DNA of 64,000 bases from Hoplostethus atlanticus. Lineage: Eukaryota > Chordata > Actinopteri > Trachichthyiformes > Trachichthyidae. Under the pieces are notes generated by a model, which had not been told where the DNA came from, did no database searches, and saw nothing but the letters and a program-made list of their open reading frames with translations. How positions within the stretch are numbered: the stretch's first letter is position 1; each line of letters begins with the position of its first letter. Position numbers and translations under genes: made by a program. This document shows, piece by piece, positions 26,201 to 38,220 of the stretch. The stretch is taken from positions 998,001 through 1,062,000 of the forward strand of contig JAXDDX010000060.1 of NCBI GenBank assembly GCA_034670405.1. Reading direction: 5' to 3'.

Positions 26201-29200
26201 GCTCATAAAACCCTTTGTCTTTAGATTATGGCTTGGATCAAAGGATCAACCCCCCCCCAGCACCACACTTCTTAGCATGCTGGTATTTCTTTTTAGACTT
26301 TACATGAGTGAAGTGGATTAGCCCAACTGAGAGCTGGCCTGGAAATTCACAGGAAGGCCAAAAAAAAGTGAATTCACTGTACACAACAATGCCTTGCATA
26401 TTCATTTCCTGATATCTGCTGATATCGTTTTTTTTTAAAGGTTTGCTGATAAAGCAATAAGTTGCTGCTTATTACGCCACTCATTTTTCCCGTCTTAACG
26501 TCAAAAATAGAGGTTGTGGCCAGCTGGAATGGATCTTTACTATGACTGTGTAAAGTAGTGTGAGTACAGCTAGAAACTAAAAGGAGGCTGCAGAGTTCAC
26601 CAAAACTTCTCAGCAGTTCCTGGACTTACACTTTTCCTCCCACAGCCCCCTGTTACGACCTCACCCAATCAGCGGTCTCTTTCCCCACTTCCCCACTGGT
26701 GAACGCCCACTTGTATCCCGGCTCTAAACCTCCCATTTATCACTCATGACATGAGCGGCTTGCGGTTATTGACTGGGAGTGGATTCCTTTCCCGTCCACA
26801 AGCTCGGTTATCAAATTAGACACTGTTTGGAATGTGAGCGGTGTCGTGTAGCTCGTGTTTAGCTCCGCGAGCATCTCTTTAGCGGTGGTGCTAATGTAAT
26901 CAGCGCGAGCTCGTCCAATATGTTATTGAGGAAAGGTGTTCAGGCATGTGCATATGTGTGTTTTATACCTCTTTAACATTTATGTGAAAAAAAAACATGT
27001 GCACGTCGCCCACAAGAAGGATATCGGGTGTCTGTGCAAGCGACATGCACTTTCCACAAAATATCACTGCACGTGAGTCCCGTAAAAAAAACGACATATG
27101 GACGATGCACGTGTGAGGCGCGACTGGGCAGCTGTCTAGCAAACGGTGGTGCATCTGGTTGGTTGTACACATTCAACTAAACATACAAGTATGCATCCTG
27201 TCCACAGTGATAACAATGTGGATTACCAGACACAGGTAATCATCTGTGTGTACGTGTGTGCGTGCACAGGTTTGTGTTTGTCTAGGCCGACCTCTGTGGC
27301 AGCGACCCAAAGCTTTTGATTGATTTGTAAAGTCATTAAAATCACACTTGGCAAATAAAAAAGGTTCAGTGTCGTCAGCGCGGGTTTAAGGGTAAGCCTC
27401 GGATAAGCCTAATGATCAGGTAGAGCCAGTTTGCCCTCACCGTCCACGCACACACAAATACCTTAAATATATGGCCACGTACATGCCCTACACTGATACA
27501 CACTGCAGAGCACACACCGTTTGCTCCCCACACACCTATTTGATATTTTCCTTTGAACAGGGCCTCGCCTGCAACTTCAAAGCAGAGGCTATTTGACTTC
27601 TCACTCATCTGTGGAGAAAGCAATTTTTGTTCCCATTGCCCCCTTCAAAACAATGTCATCGGGGCTGGCATCACGCATCATTAGTGCTTGAGGGGGGGGG
27701 GGGGCGGGCATGCAGAGAATGTTATTATGCCCTGTATCCCAACAGAACAGAAATACAGCCAGATTGTCTCTAATCACCAATAGAGAAGAGAGGGGCATAT
27801 TTCAAATACTATTGCTCAGGGCAGATGAATGACAACTGTGCTGAGAGCCGAGACTCACTTTGGGAGCCGTCGCTCTGACAGTGTGCGCTGTGTTTTATCA
27901 GCCCTCAGATCCTTCCAGACTTAAAATGACTATAAACATGATAGAGATGTTTGTTTACTCCTAAGTTGATTCCACAGGCAACAAAAGAGCAGCAGCAGCG
28001 AGAGCGATAGGACTGTTGTGTCTACGGGCGCTCCCGAGTTTCGGCTCCGCCATATAGCAGCCAATAAGCATCATTAAGTGCCCGGTGCTGACAGGTCCAT
28101 GTGTCACTTTCTTGCCGCCGAACAGGTGAACTTCATTAACTCCCTACACTCTCAGCTGACTACACTAGCCGAGATGCTGAAATTGTACGCAACTTCTACC
28201 GCAGATCTAAGAAGCTACGGGATGCTTGATTCATCAGGTTTCCTTCGAGAAGGAACTTGTGACTTGTGACTTGTGAAAGAACGAAACATCTGGTTCCTCT
28301 CCACATTCCACCGGCATCCCATCACACTGCTTGGAGAGACGGAGCGAGGATGGATGGTTCATCAGGCACACAAAACCATTGACCAAGGCAGAAATGTTGT
28401 ATCACCCAGGAGTAAGTCTAGCGCACTAGACACCATTAATGTTGCACTCATACCGCAACTCTCTGTGATGCTATCGCCACTCGGTTTCATCTCCCACAAA
28501 GAAAGGCTTTTTGGTCTTTTCGAAATACCACGTCCCTTTGACTTCATTTTTCAACGACCTTTGCGTTCGCTCTCTCTCCTCTCTCGCAAATGCTTGATGA
28601 GGGACTAAAATGTCAAAAGTCAGAAATTGCTATGAGACAAGAGGGGATGCTTTTCATTTTCTCGGGCTTGTAACAGTAGAGTGGGATCTCCTAAATCAAG
28701 TAGCCGGAAAAGACATGAAAAGATCAGCGCCAGAGATTAAAGACAGGCTGATTTATGTTCAAGGATGGACCTAAGCTGGGCACTTCCTGAAATCTTGTCA
28801 GCAAGCCTTTTGATTTCTGTGAATTACAAAACATGTGTATCCACTTAGACTAGATTAGATTATCAATGACCTTTTGGAGCCAAAATGATGAACATTTAAA
28901 GAAACGCTGCTTTAGAGACAACTTCAAACATTACATTGTTTATTTAAACTTTAATAACGACCAAAATAATAAATCAACACTGGCTAAAAATAAATCTAAA
29001 ACAGCAGAGAGAAATATCTTTCAGACAATTACACTGGTAATATCTATGAAATATATTATGGAAGCACCATGCAGTCAGACTCATGCTCAGTATTCCAGAC
29101 ACTAAAAACACACTAGATATCAACCCAAGGTTACTTTTATCTGAGAGCAACATCCCCAGTTAAGGCTAAAAAAACAACAACATATTACTCTTGTGTGGAG

Positions 29201-30440
29201 GAGGCCACACAGTACCATTAAATCTTAGTGTTTTACACCCTGCTGAATGACTTAAGAGCCCTTAAATCCAGTGTGAAAACAGCTGTTTAGCGTCTCTGGG
29301 GGCTTGGCTATTTCCAGAAGGATCATCTCAAGTGCTCCCTCTAACGTGATCGGGATCTTCATCGGGGCAGACAGCCGGCCAGACAGGGCATTTCACACCT
29401 TCCCCAGAGTGGACAGCAGCTCACTAAAGACGACACCGCTAGTAGTGACTGAACTATCTATAGACGATGGGTTGTATCTGTAAAGACGTCCTTGGAAATT
29501 AAGGCCACGCTACATCCTCACCTTCACGTCTATGTGACTTGTTCTCACACAGCATTAAAAGTAGAGATGAGGAGTTTATTGCGGCAGACAGAATCCTCCC
29601 CTGGTTTCTGCAGCTTGACATTGGAACAGACGCCATCTGCATTCCTGAGCTGGTAAAGAAGCAGCACATCGTGTGATTATCATTCCAACGCAGCATTTGC
29701 CATTTCGCCCCCCCCCCCCCGAGTACTCACATCGGGACTGTGAGTAAGATAGCATGCAGCGATGTTTACCGTTTCTCCTGGACCTCCTGACAAAAGAACG
29801 CTGATAAGTGAATGCAGCACAGTAGTGTTAACAAGAGCAAAGTGGGAAGTCATCAGAATTGAGCGTTAACAGGCTAACGGAGTTGGTCTTCCATTTATTA
29901 TAAATGATTATTTGTTGGTTTTGTTCATTTTATTTTAGGGTAAGGGCAATCATGGATTCATCACAGCATTAAGACAGAGAACAATAAACTCTCAGTCAAG
30001 TAACAATCAAATAATGTGTACTGTTGTTTCTACTCTACTCTATGACTTCTCAATAATTTATTTCATTTTTAAAAATATTTTTATTGTTTAACAAACTTCA
30101 ATCAGACCCCTACTGTGTTACCTTAAAGTTATGTTGAACCTAGCAAGCAATAATTCAATATTATCATTTATCGTCTTTCAATAAAATCATATTGTGAAGA
30201 AATTATTAGATTACATTATAGTGATACACAATTTTGTAGGGAATATTGTTTTTTTTTTAGTTTTATCATACTTTAAATTAACAGTTCAATACGATGAACA
30301 TCAATTTGATTTGTGGTGTTAGAGGATATCGTTATATATCGATATTGCCCAGTCCTAGTTGAACCCCAACCTCTGTCATTCTTCAGGACTATTGCCAACT
30401 ATGTGTCATAAATGGATATTACACTCTTAATTGAATCTTC

Positions 30441-31380
30441 TCCTGGCTGGGAGTCAAACTTCCTAGCAGGGATAAGAACATGTGTACCTCTCCTAAAGGA
30501 CAAAGACTTGAGTTGATGGAGCAAGACCTATGAAATGAGCCTGAGGAACAACATCATCCTCCCCTGCTGCTTGGCAGAGAGCTGAACATGGAGGGCTTTG
30601 AACTGTTCCTTATGAGGATCAAGTCAGTGGTTTAGTTGGATGTTAACAAAACCCTCCACCCTCTCTTCCTGGGAATTGTTACCACACTGATGGGCAAAGA
30701 GAAGGAGATGTCTTTATTCACCCACCTCACTCAGACTGAAGAGCTTCGCCAGGAATTGTTAAAGTAATCTTCAAATATCTCTGGAAACCTGAGCTGATGA
30801 TCTCTGTGGTTGAGAGTGCAGCTGTTCAGGATGTACGGCAGCTTTTTGAGAGACATATCACCACTTCACTAATGCAATATGCTGAGCTGCAGACAGCCAT
30901 CCTCAAAGAGATTAGCAAGGGCGTGCCCCAAGACACAGTGAAGTCTGTGTTCACCTCACTAAGAGAAGGACCAAACACCCACCACCGTGCTATTAAAAAT
31001 CCCCTGGATGCAAGAGACACTGCCAAGGATGCCACTGGCAATTCCCACGATGCTACTGGCAATGCCCACAGTACCATCTGCAAAGCTGAGGACTTCGGCA
31101 GTAATGCCCAGGATGTCATTACTGAAAGCCAGGTGAAAGCTGTCACGGCTCTTGGCTGTGGAAGCGTTGCTCCAGAACTCCCACAGCCTATATGGTGAGA
31201 ACTGAAGCGACCACCAAGGTCAACATGGAGACAACAAGCTGAAGCAGACCAAAACAAGGTGATCCGGCCCGTCTTCAGACGCACCTGGTACACAATCAAG
31301 TGCTCTGGATGAATCTCTGAGGATGACAACTGAGCTGGTACTGGCATGTCTGGTGTAAGGCCTGATCAAATCCTAATAAA
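30441..31380 (+). pseudogene. Decayed intronless coding segment, family unknown
   Basis: Reading on the plus strand, protein-like sequence runs for about 290 codons with several lesions: stops within the first 200 bp (TGA near 30533, TAG near 30634), a one-base frameshift near 30765, and a TGA at 31196-31198 after which the frame continues to 31312. The longest intact piece (30797-31198) reads MISVVESAAVQDVRQLFERH, then a helical YAELQTAILKEISKGVPQD, then short repeats of the DATGN/DTAKD type. AATAAA follows at about 31373-31378. No introns are evident, which would suit a retrocopy, but no poly(A) tail is present. I do not recognise the family and infer no function. Confidence 0.5.
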
Positions 31381-31604
31381 ATGAAACCAACATGAACATA
31401 AAACAGCTTTTTTTCATAAATATCACACATTCCAAGTCATTTTCTACCAGAAGGAATTTGATCTATTAGTTTTGTTGGAGCTAAAAAGTCAGATAAACAG
31501 GACATTTCTTCTAAACATGTTGATGGATAATTCTGTGCTAACAACTTGAAAAGAGACGCTACCTTATATATAAAATATAGTGAAGAAAACACCAGATGTT
31601 GATG

Positions 31605-31673
<69 letters not shown>

Positions 31674-33316
31674 CTCTCTCTCTCTCTCTACGTGTGTCTA
31701 TGGAGTGTGTTTGCTTGATCTCACCACAATGACAACACATATATAAGTGAAACAACACTCCTCTGTTCCAGCCCATGCCTCCGTCTGGCCTGTTCTAACA
31801 GTAACAAACACCTTCTGGCCACATAACATTCTTTCCTGTACATGGTGGAGGAGACGTTTAAGTAATAATGTGAATAAAGCAATATCCATTTTGCTACTCT
31901 ATCGGCTATCAGCGGCTGATAGAGCAGAATAGTGATTCAACCTATAGCCAGGTTAGGAAAGCTATTTGCTGGTATGTCTTTGCCGGGAAACATCCTGTAG
32001 GGCACAGAAACAGCAGTTTGTTTGGAATAAATAGGAGAACGTAGCAGTAGCAGCAACAGCCGCCACCGATGAACAGACAAAGAATAGAGCGCCACCTACA
32101 GAAACTCATCAACAGAAGACATCACAGTGCTGGTCACACTGTTTGATTGAGGACTAATCTCTGGGAAGTGTAGTCCAAAAAACACCACAGCAATTACCGC
32201 TTATCAGCGACGGTGTCAAAATAAAACAAACACAGATAGTGTGGCTCCGTGTTTTCTTACTTTTTTTAACGAACATATATTGAGCAGCACTGACAGCAAT
32301 GCTCCATCACTGCTGGCGTCCCCTTTTTGACAAATAGACTATGCTCTAGTATTCCCTCCCGGTGATGCAGACATCATTAGCTATTATAGCAGTTTGAAAC
32401 TGAATGGAGTGATGGATGAGCTAGCGTTCCACTGCTATCCAGATGCTATTTTGTAGTTGAGATGGGTAATGTGATGGCTTCCCATCTATTGGACCAAATG
32501 AATATTGAGCCTTGTGGCATGATATCCCAGAGAGGCGGGCCTGGACTCTAAGCCCAGCAGCTGGGCCTTGATCCAGGGACTGTTATGAGGTTGTGTGTGT
32601 GTGTGTGTATGTGTGTCAGAAAGAGAGAGAGAGAAAAAAAAGAGATTGAAATTTGACCGCACTGTCACCTGCCTCTGTACAACAGGAGAGAGGGATGGGC
32701 CGAGTCAGAATGGGCAGTGTGCTGCTGAAGAGGCCATTCTGTTCCTTCCCACATCGAGCCAGCGTGGGGAACGACATACAACCTGAGCCTGACCTGCACA
32801 CAACGTCAGCACTCTTCATCCTGCTGCCCACATGCATGTCCACACACACACATGCACACACACACACCTGCCAGAACCGGTGCTGTCACAGGTCGCAAAT
32901 GTATGACATATGCCAACACGCACACAAGGTCATAGACCCAGGGAGTATGTGTGCCCACTCTGGGGGGGTTTTGCAGCCACTGGCAATTTTTCTGTCACGT
33001 CCTCGCTCTCGTGTCCTGTCACTCAACCTGTCACCATGGAGATGAGCTCAGCTTCTCTGTGTCTCACGCTGTACTGTAGTGCATGCACTGCAGCACAGAG
33101 CAGCGGAGGCAGGCGCAGCTGACACTGTCACACGCCTCACATGCAAGAAGGAGCACATCTTTTACCCGCTCACCTGTGCAATAAGGGAACAAAAGCTGAT
33201 ATGCCTCGTTCCTATTTATAGCCATTTATAATTTGCCTGCAAGGTTTATGGCATGCAAAGTGAAGTAGTGGTTAAAGATGCATCTCAAGGTGAGCGTCAC
33301 CTCAGTGAGACAGTGT

Positions 33317-33353
<37 letters not shown>

Positions 33354-33990
33354 GAGTGGCTGGCCCAGAGGATAAAAAGTGCGCAGTAGCACATAAAGGG
33401 CAACTGCCACCTCAAATAACTGTATCAAGTAGAGACTCTGACTGAGTAGCGAGTGGCTGAACGGGATCATGCCGCTGATTCCCACGCAGTGTGGATCACA
33501 GGTTGGGGGGGGGTCAAACTACCTCCAGTCATGCATTAGGAACATAAGGCACATATGGTAGGATAAGCAACATCAGTGACTTCTGAGCTGGGGAAATACT
33601 GTATATTGCCCCGTGTGTCTACTGGGACAGGTTGCAACAGCACAATCTCAGCTTGTCTGGAAAGATTGATCTCCAATGGTCTCCAATCCAGGTTCTATAC
33701 CAGTAGGACACACCTGAGATGTCTTGTTACCTGTTCTCATGCCATGGAGGGAGACTGAGGCAGGTCATGACATTTTCTCCAAGAGTTTTGCCTGAAATCT
33801 GGACGTCACGGTAAAAACTTTACACCAAAACCATTCTGATGCAAGCAGAAGCATGAGATGTGTTGTTTGTATTTGGGAAGGCCTGTGTAGTCTAATCATC
33901 TAGTGCAAGAGTTAAGAGTGGGTGATATCTAATTGAACAATATAGGTCTGGTTAAAAAACATTGCAATGAATAGAAAAATCTCTAGAATA
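31381..33990. other. Intergenic
   Basis: No exon supported. Contains the longest CA repeat of the window (31607-31670) followed by CT, CA repeats near 33321-33351, and two partial CTCF-like motifs nearby (32089-32102 and 35439-35452, minus orientation). Confidence 0.6.
31607..31688 (+). repeat. Compound (AC)32(TC)9 microsatellite
   Basis: AC run at 31607-31670 followed directly by TC to 31688; the longest perfect dinucleotide tract in the window. Confidence 0.95.
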
Positions 33991-35110
33991 AAATATCTAT
34001 AGAGACTTAAATTGTCTGTGGTGCTCAATACTACTTTATGGTATTTTTTACCTCCTATGGTCTCATGATACTCCTATAATACACTATAAGACACTCAATA
34101 CTATAATATTCCTATGAAATTCCTACAGGGCCTGGAGTTTTTGGTGTGATATTTGTATAGTATCCTTCTAAAATGTATTATAGGAACACTAAACTTCTTT
34201 GTCAAAAGGGCAAATGTCAAATACCTAGGTCCAATTCAACATAAGCATGCCTCTAAAGTGAACAAAAGTGCAAATACTTTCACTTTTAAGAGTTAAGGTT
34301 GAAATCAGTAGCCAAGGTCAGGCTTTTAAACTGTGCCAACAACAAGCAGCGGGTCAATAATATTCCTTACTGTGAAATTTGGGACTTCCCTTGCGATCAC
34401 TCGGCGGAAGGTCTGCGAACTGCACCCGGTGTCCCGACATGTCCGATACCTCAGGTCAGAACCACGACCACCGACTGCTGCTGCTCTCGGGCTGTTTCAA
34501 AGTATCCAGCAACTTCCGAAGATGGGGGCTGCTGCGTCGAGATGTCCGCCTCCCCGTCCGTGTGACGCCTTGGAAGCCTCTACAAATACACTACACTAAT
34601 ACCGGAGGGAAGCGTCTGTCATTGACTCTCTCTCTCGCTCTCTCTCTCTCTCTCCTGACTGTGTGCCAGTCGCAGCAGAGGCCGGTACTGCGGTGAACCA
34701 GCCTGCTCGGTCCGCACTCACCTGCCCGCGCGCCTCTGTTGAACTCTGCTCTGTAATAATCGGGTCCATCCATGCAGGAATAGACTGAGGCAATAACCCC
34801 CCACCCCTCCCTCCCGCGCATTAAAAACACCCAAAACTTTTTTTCCCGGTGTCCACATGACTGCAGGCTTACGTCATCGCAAAATAGTGGAGAAAAAAAA
34901 ATACAGTAGCCTAATCCTGTAACACATTAAAGAGGAAGACAAATATCACAGCGGAACTATACATCCCTATGGTAGTATTATAGGAATATTATAGTGATAC
35001 CTTAAGACATAAAGTCGGATAAAGTCAATATAAACTCACCACAGACACACTGTAAGCCCCTATTGAAATACTATAGTAGTGACACCATAGATTTAAAAAC
35101 ATCATGGGCA
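33990..35110. mobile_element. Inverted-end repeat element, copy 1
   Basis: The left arm (about 33990-34140) carries sequence such as ACTTTATGGTATTTTTTACC, CTCCTATGGT and CTATAAT. Its inverse complement reappears in the right arm (about 34965-35095) as ATTATAGTGATACC, ATAAAGT and ACTCACCACAGACACACTGTAAGC. The same arms bound copy 2 near 41 kb. The core (34340-34860) is CpG-rich and unlike the core of copy 2. No transposase frame is visible. The arms and their orientation are seen directly; treating each pair as one element is inference. Confidence 0.55.
34380..34745. other. CpG-rich segment in the core of repeat copy 1
   Basis: GC- and CpG-rich compared with flanking AT-rich DNA, with a CT repeat at 34628-34655. 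It could be a CpG island promoter, an untranslated first exon, or captured sequence. A GAG|GTATCG donor-like site exists on the minus strand near 34450. No convincing coding frame. Confidence 0.3.
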
Positions 35111-36061
35111 TTCATTTACTATTGAAATAATTAATAATTTAGGGCTCATAGAAAATGAGTGACTTTTGTTAGGGGAGGCGCTCTTACTATTAATATGATC
35201 AGCCAATAGCCTTAGTTAGGTAGCCTTAAACAGACATTTTTCATCAACAATCAAGGACAACTCACTAAATAATGACGATACAAACTTTAGTTTTTATAAC
35301 TCAGTACACTGGGTAGCCTACTTACCTCAATTAAGTAGCATGACGAGGCGAAGGCACTAATGAAGGATCAAATGCTGTATTGAGTTTGACAATAAAAATT
35401 ATGTTTTTCAATAGTGTCAGTATATATGGGAGTCTAGAGCGCCATCTAACGGTCGAGAAGTGCAATGTCACCAACAGACAGGCGTCCTTGGTTAAAAATC
35501 AGGTATTAGAGTCGGTATTCTTTCTTCTATCCTACCTGTGATGCGAGCCTTGATCTTTACTCCTTGTTTTATTAAAAGGGGACGCAGAAACCACACAGAA
35601 TCAAAACGCAAATAACATGACACTGTAGGGTGCACTGTGTTACAACGGTGCACCCTTCAGTTTTGAACTGCAATATTGCTTTGACACAGCCCCATATTGC
35701 TCAGGGTGCAGGAGACCACGGTTACTCAATGTAATGAGGTCTACAAGCTGACCTGCCTCAGAGAGCACAGGCTCCACGCTGGTCACTGGATTTAATGAAT
35801 TCCAAACAGCACTTTTCATGTTTGGACAGCAGGGGGTGGGTGGGGTGCAGCACACTGGGACAGAGTACTAAAAAAACTCCATATAGTCTAGCCTACCTGT
35901 AGGCTAATGTAATATAATGGAGCAGATTTTTGCCATGGCCAATTCTGTCCCCAAAATAGATTCATTAATAGCTGATGAAGGGGTGTAAACCAGAGACAGA
36001 CATCAAACTAAGATTATATAAATCAGATATCCAATAATTGCAAATCGTGTTTCTTCAAAAG
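35111..36061. other. Intergenic between repeat copy 1 and otud1 3' end
   Basis: AT-rich, with no supported gene. A partial CTCF-like motif (12 of 14) lies at 35439-35452. Confidence 0.6.
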
Positions 36062-36067
36062 TTTATT
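36062..36067 (-). terminator. otud1: Candidate otud1 poly(A) signal (AATAAA)
   Basis: The plus strand reads TTTATT, which is AATAAA on the minus strand, about 530 bp past the otud1 stop codon. I saw no closer canonical hexamer. This would give a 3' UTR of about 0.55 kb; mammalian OTUD1 3' UTRs can be longer, so other sites may be used. Confidence 0.45.
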
Positions 36068-36594
36068 TTGAATCATTTTGTCAAAGGCCTACGAAGAATA
36101 GGCATAATAGAAAAAAAAAACCTGTTGATTTGTTGTCACAGATACAAATCAAACTGGATGTACTATCCAGACGGTGTTGGCTAGAGACATTAAACCATAT
36201 ATGGAAATAAGAGCAACTGTAAACCTGGTTTCTCCTGTTTGGCAAAGACCTGTAGGCATAATAAAAAAAATAACCGACAAAAGGCAAATAAATACTGTAT
36301 GCGCTCAAAACTCACATACAAGCAAAGGAACAGTTTCCTGAACTTCACTCACTTCAACACTATCTCAAACAAACAAGCTGTTTCACTTTCAGGGGCAACA
36401 GCTTACCATTCACCTATCTAGGTATGTACAAAGAACATAGTATGTGCACTGCACTTCCTTTGTCTAACAATATAAAACTTAGAAAAATAATTTCAAACAT
36501 GTAGAAACCAAGCTGAATCAATGTGCAAATAACAGCTTCACACTGTTCTCTAACAGTGCCTTCATCATTCAGTTCTCTAACAAACACACTGCTT

Positions 36595-37932
36595 TCACAT
36601 AGGTCCGTTTTGCTCTAGGTACATTTTGGACAGTGAGGCTGCCATGGACTTTGCCAGCTCCTCGTCACGTTTCCTTTGTATCTGCGAGTGGTGGCACCAG
36701 TCCTCATACTCGGGGTTGGGGAGACACCTGTCCAGAAGGGCATCGTAGTGCCCGTTGCTGAGCCAACTCAGCCAGATAGCCGGTTTGGAAGCATCTTCCT
36801 CACCGAGGTAGTGCACCATGGTGGACACGGTGGGACTCTCCAAGCTGCCCCCGGTTGTCAGGTGGATGTTGACGTTCAGCATCTGACTCATGGCCAGGAG
36901 CTCAGGGTAACCAGCCCAGGCGCCATCCTGCGCTGCGTTGATGAGGAACTCCCCTACGTCCCCTTCTATGATGGGGTTAAACTCATCCAGGTGGTCAGCT
37001 ATGTGGTGCACTGTCTGCTCCCTCAGCTCCTTGTGCCTCCACTGCTCTCTGTAGGTGGCTTTGCACACCGCTCTGTACAGACAGTTGCCATCTGGGATGA
37101 TGTGGTACCGGTATTTGCGGCTCTCCTGGAGGTACTTATTCTGCTTCTCCACTTCGGCCAGGTACCGGGTGACTTTACCGCTGACGTCACCTTTATCTGG
37201 GCACCTCTGAGCGGGTGACTCCTGCAGGACACTGAGCTCGAAGACCCGGGTCTCATCTGATGGTGTGATAGCCTGGCCACTGCTTACATGGACATCTTCA
37301 TCTGTGAGGCCTTCAGGTTGACCTGCCCTCGAGGGAACGGGCTCCACGTGATGCAACGAGGTCCATCCATTGGTTTTGAGGGGGGGATTGGTCACTGACA
37401 CTTTATCATCCTCACTTGAAATTCCCAGCGTCTTCTCGCATTTTTCCACGCTGGGTCCAGTGATGTTACTGCTGGTAAAAAAGTTATTCTCAACCAGTCC
37501 CGGGCAGTCAGGAAAATGTTCTGTCCCATTGCTCAAATCATCAATCATCAAGTCCACTATACTTTTACCAATGTGTCCAACTGAGTCAGAGGACGACCGT
37601 TTCGTCTTGGAGTCCCTCATGATGTGCACGGGTACGGACCGCTCAACTCCATCGGGTCGGCGTATTGTTATTTCAGCGGTCGATGTGAAGTAAATTGGCT
37701 TGATTGATGGAGCTCCGTAGCAAGAAAAAGCAGGCATGTTTGCGGAAGACGACGTCTCTCCTACAGGATCCCCGTTGGCCGCTGAAGTTGTGTTTTGTTG
37801 TGTGGAGGCTGGTTTATTGACCGCGGTAAGACTTGATGTCGTGGTCAAACGGTCAGATCCGCTCGATACAGTTATTGAAACTTTGCGAGAGGACCTCGGA
37901 TAGTGTGTCAGCACACTGTTGTACAGCTGCAT
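36595..37932 (-). CDS. otud1: OTU domain deubiquitinase OTUD1, complete single-exon gene
   Basis: Cysteine protease that removes ubiquitin; mammalian OTUD1 prefers K63-linked chains and acts in innate-immune, p53 and TGF-beta signalling. The 445-residue ORF is uninterrupted, as in other vertebrate OTUD1 genes (human about 481 aa). The N-terminus MQLYNSV and a later MPAFSC stretch match the OTUD1 family and support this start. Residues 1-250 are low-complexity Ser/Thr-rich and poorly conserved. The OTU domain spans about 270-400: Asp281 and Cys284 lie in PDGNCLYRAV and the catalytic His395 in SNGHYDALL. A C-terminal ubiquitin-interacting motif covers about 422-437 (DEELAKSMAASLSKM). The gene is divergent to tgif1, about 4.4 kb away. 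Identification is from remembered family sequence and is very secure. Confidence 0.96.
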   Translation of the reverse strand: MQLYNSVLTHYPRSSRKVSITVSSGSDRLTTTSSLTAVNKPASTQQNTTSAANGDPVGETSSSANMPAFSCYGAPSIKPIYFTSTAEITIRRPDGVERSVPVHIMRDSKTKRSSSDSVGHIGKSIVDLMIDDLSNGTEHFPDCPGLVENNFFTSSNITGPSVEKCEKTLGISSEDDKVSVTNPPLKTNGWTSLHHVEPVPSRAGQPEGLTDEDVHVSSGQAITPSDETRVFELSVLQESPAQRCPDKGDVSGKVTRYLAEVEKQNKYLQESRKYRYHIIPDGNCLYRAVCKATYREQWRHKELREQTVHHIADHLDEFNPIIEGDVGEFLINAAQDGAWAGYPELLAMSQMLNVNIHLTTGGSLESPTVSTMVHYLGEEDASKPAIWLSWLSNGHYDALLDRCLPNPEYEDWCHHSQIQRKRDEELAKSMAASLSKMYLEQNGPM

Positions 37933-38220
37933 TTTAGAAGGACTCCTTTATACTGAGAGCTGTAGCCGGGGTGTTACGGAAAGATGACAACAACATCTAA
38001 AAATACCCACCGTGTCATCAATAACAGCAAAGTTGTAGGGAACGTTTCCATGGTCCTGAATCCCGATCCCGTCGACACAGAGAGGAGTAGACGGTCCAGT
38101 TTAGCCATCTTGCGTCATTTGCAGTTGCAGTGCTTCCCTAATTTTAGACCTGGAAGTGCAACTGGATCCGCTCGTCTCTACCAGTGTCAAGCCAGCCACA
38201 ATGAAAAAAGACTTCCGGTC
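37933..38220 (-). promoter_or_regulatory. otud1: otud1 promoter and 5' leader: ETS site, TISU/YY1-like start, upstream ORF
   Basis: Upstream of the otud1 ATG. An ETS/GABP consensus (ACCGGAAGT on the minus strand) lies at 38211-38219, and a second at 38504-38512. At 38103-38111 the minus strand reads CAAGATGGC, matching the first nine bases of the TISU element (SAASATGGCGGC), which also binds YY1. Its ATG (38108-38106) opens a 44-codon upstream ORF ending at TAA 37976-37974, 41 nt before the main start. Motifs are seen directly; promoter function is inferred. Confidence 0.5.

Larger units (their letters stand above)
15060..30440. other. Intergenic, microsatellite-rich
   Basis: No supported exon. 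15.06-16.35 kb is dominated by CT, GA, GT and CA tracts. The rest holds a SINE near 19.1 kb, an A27 run at 17949-17975 and many dinucleotide repeats. 29.88-30.36 kb is very AT-rich and ends in a TATCGATATTGCCCAGTCCTA stretch of the sort seen at the ends of fish miniature elements. 26.69-26.94 kb is unusually free of simple repeats. Confidence 0.6.

Noticed and set aside
28266-28610. 111-codon plus-strand frame as an exon
   Set aside because: No convincing splice sites, no recognisable domain and no continuation on either side.
30826-31347. 173-codon minus-strand frame over the pseudogene
   Set aside because: The plus-strand reading has protein-like helical sequence across the lesions; the minus frame looks like a shadow with no recognisable motif.
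31607-31688. CRISPR-like or satellite array
   Set aside because: Simple dinucleotide repeat without unit-spacer structure; no CRISPR arrays are expected or seen in this vertebrate DNA.
36676-37218. 180-codon open frame on the plus strand opposite otud1
   Set aside because: It is the antisense of the OTU domain exon; the minus-strand protein is unmistakable.
37947-37952. TATAAA on the minus strand as an otud1 TATA box
   Set aside because: It lies 15 bp before the otud1 ATG, so the start of transcription would fall inside the coding region and remove the conserved MQLYNSV N-terminus.
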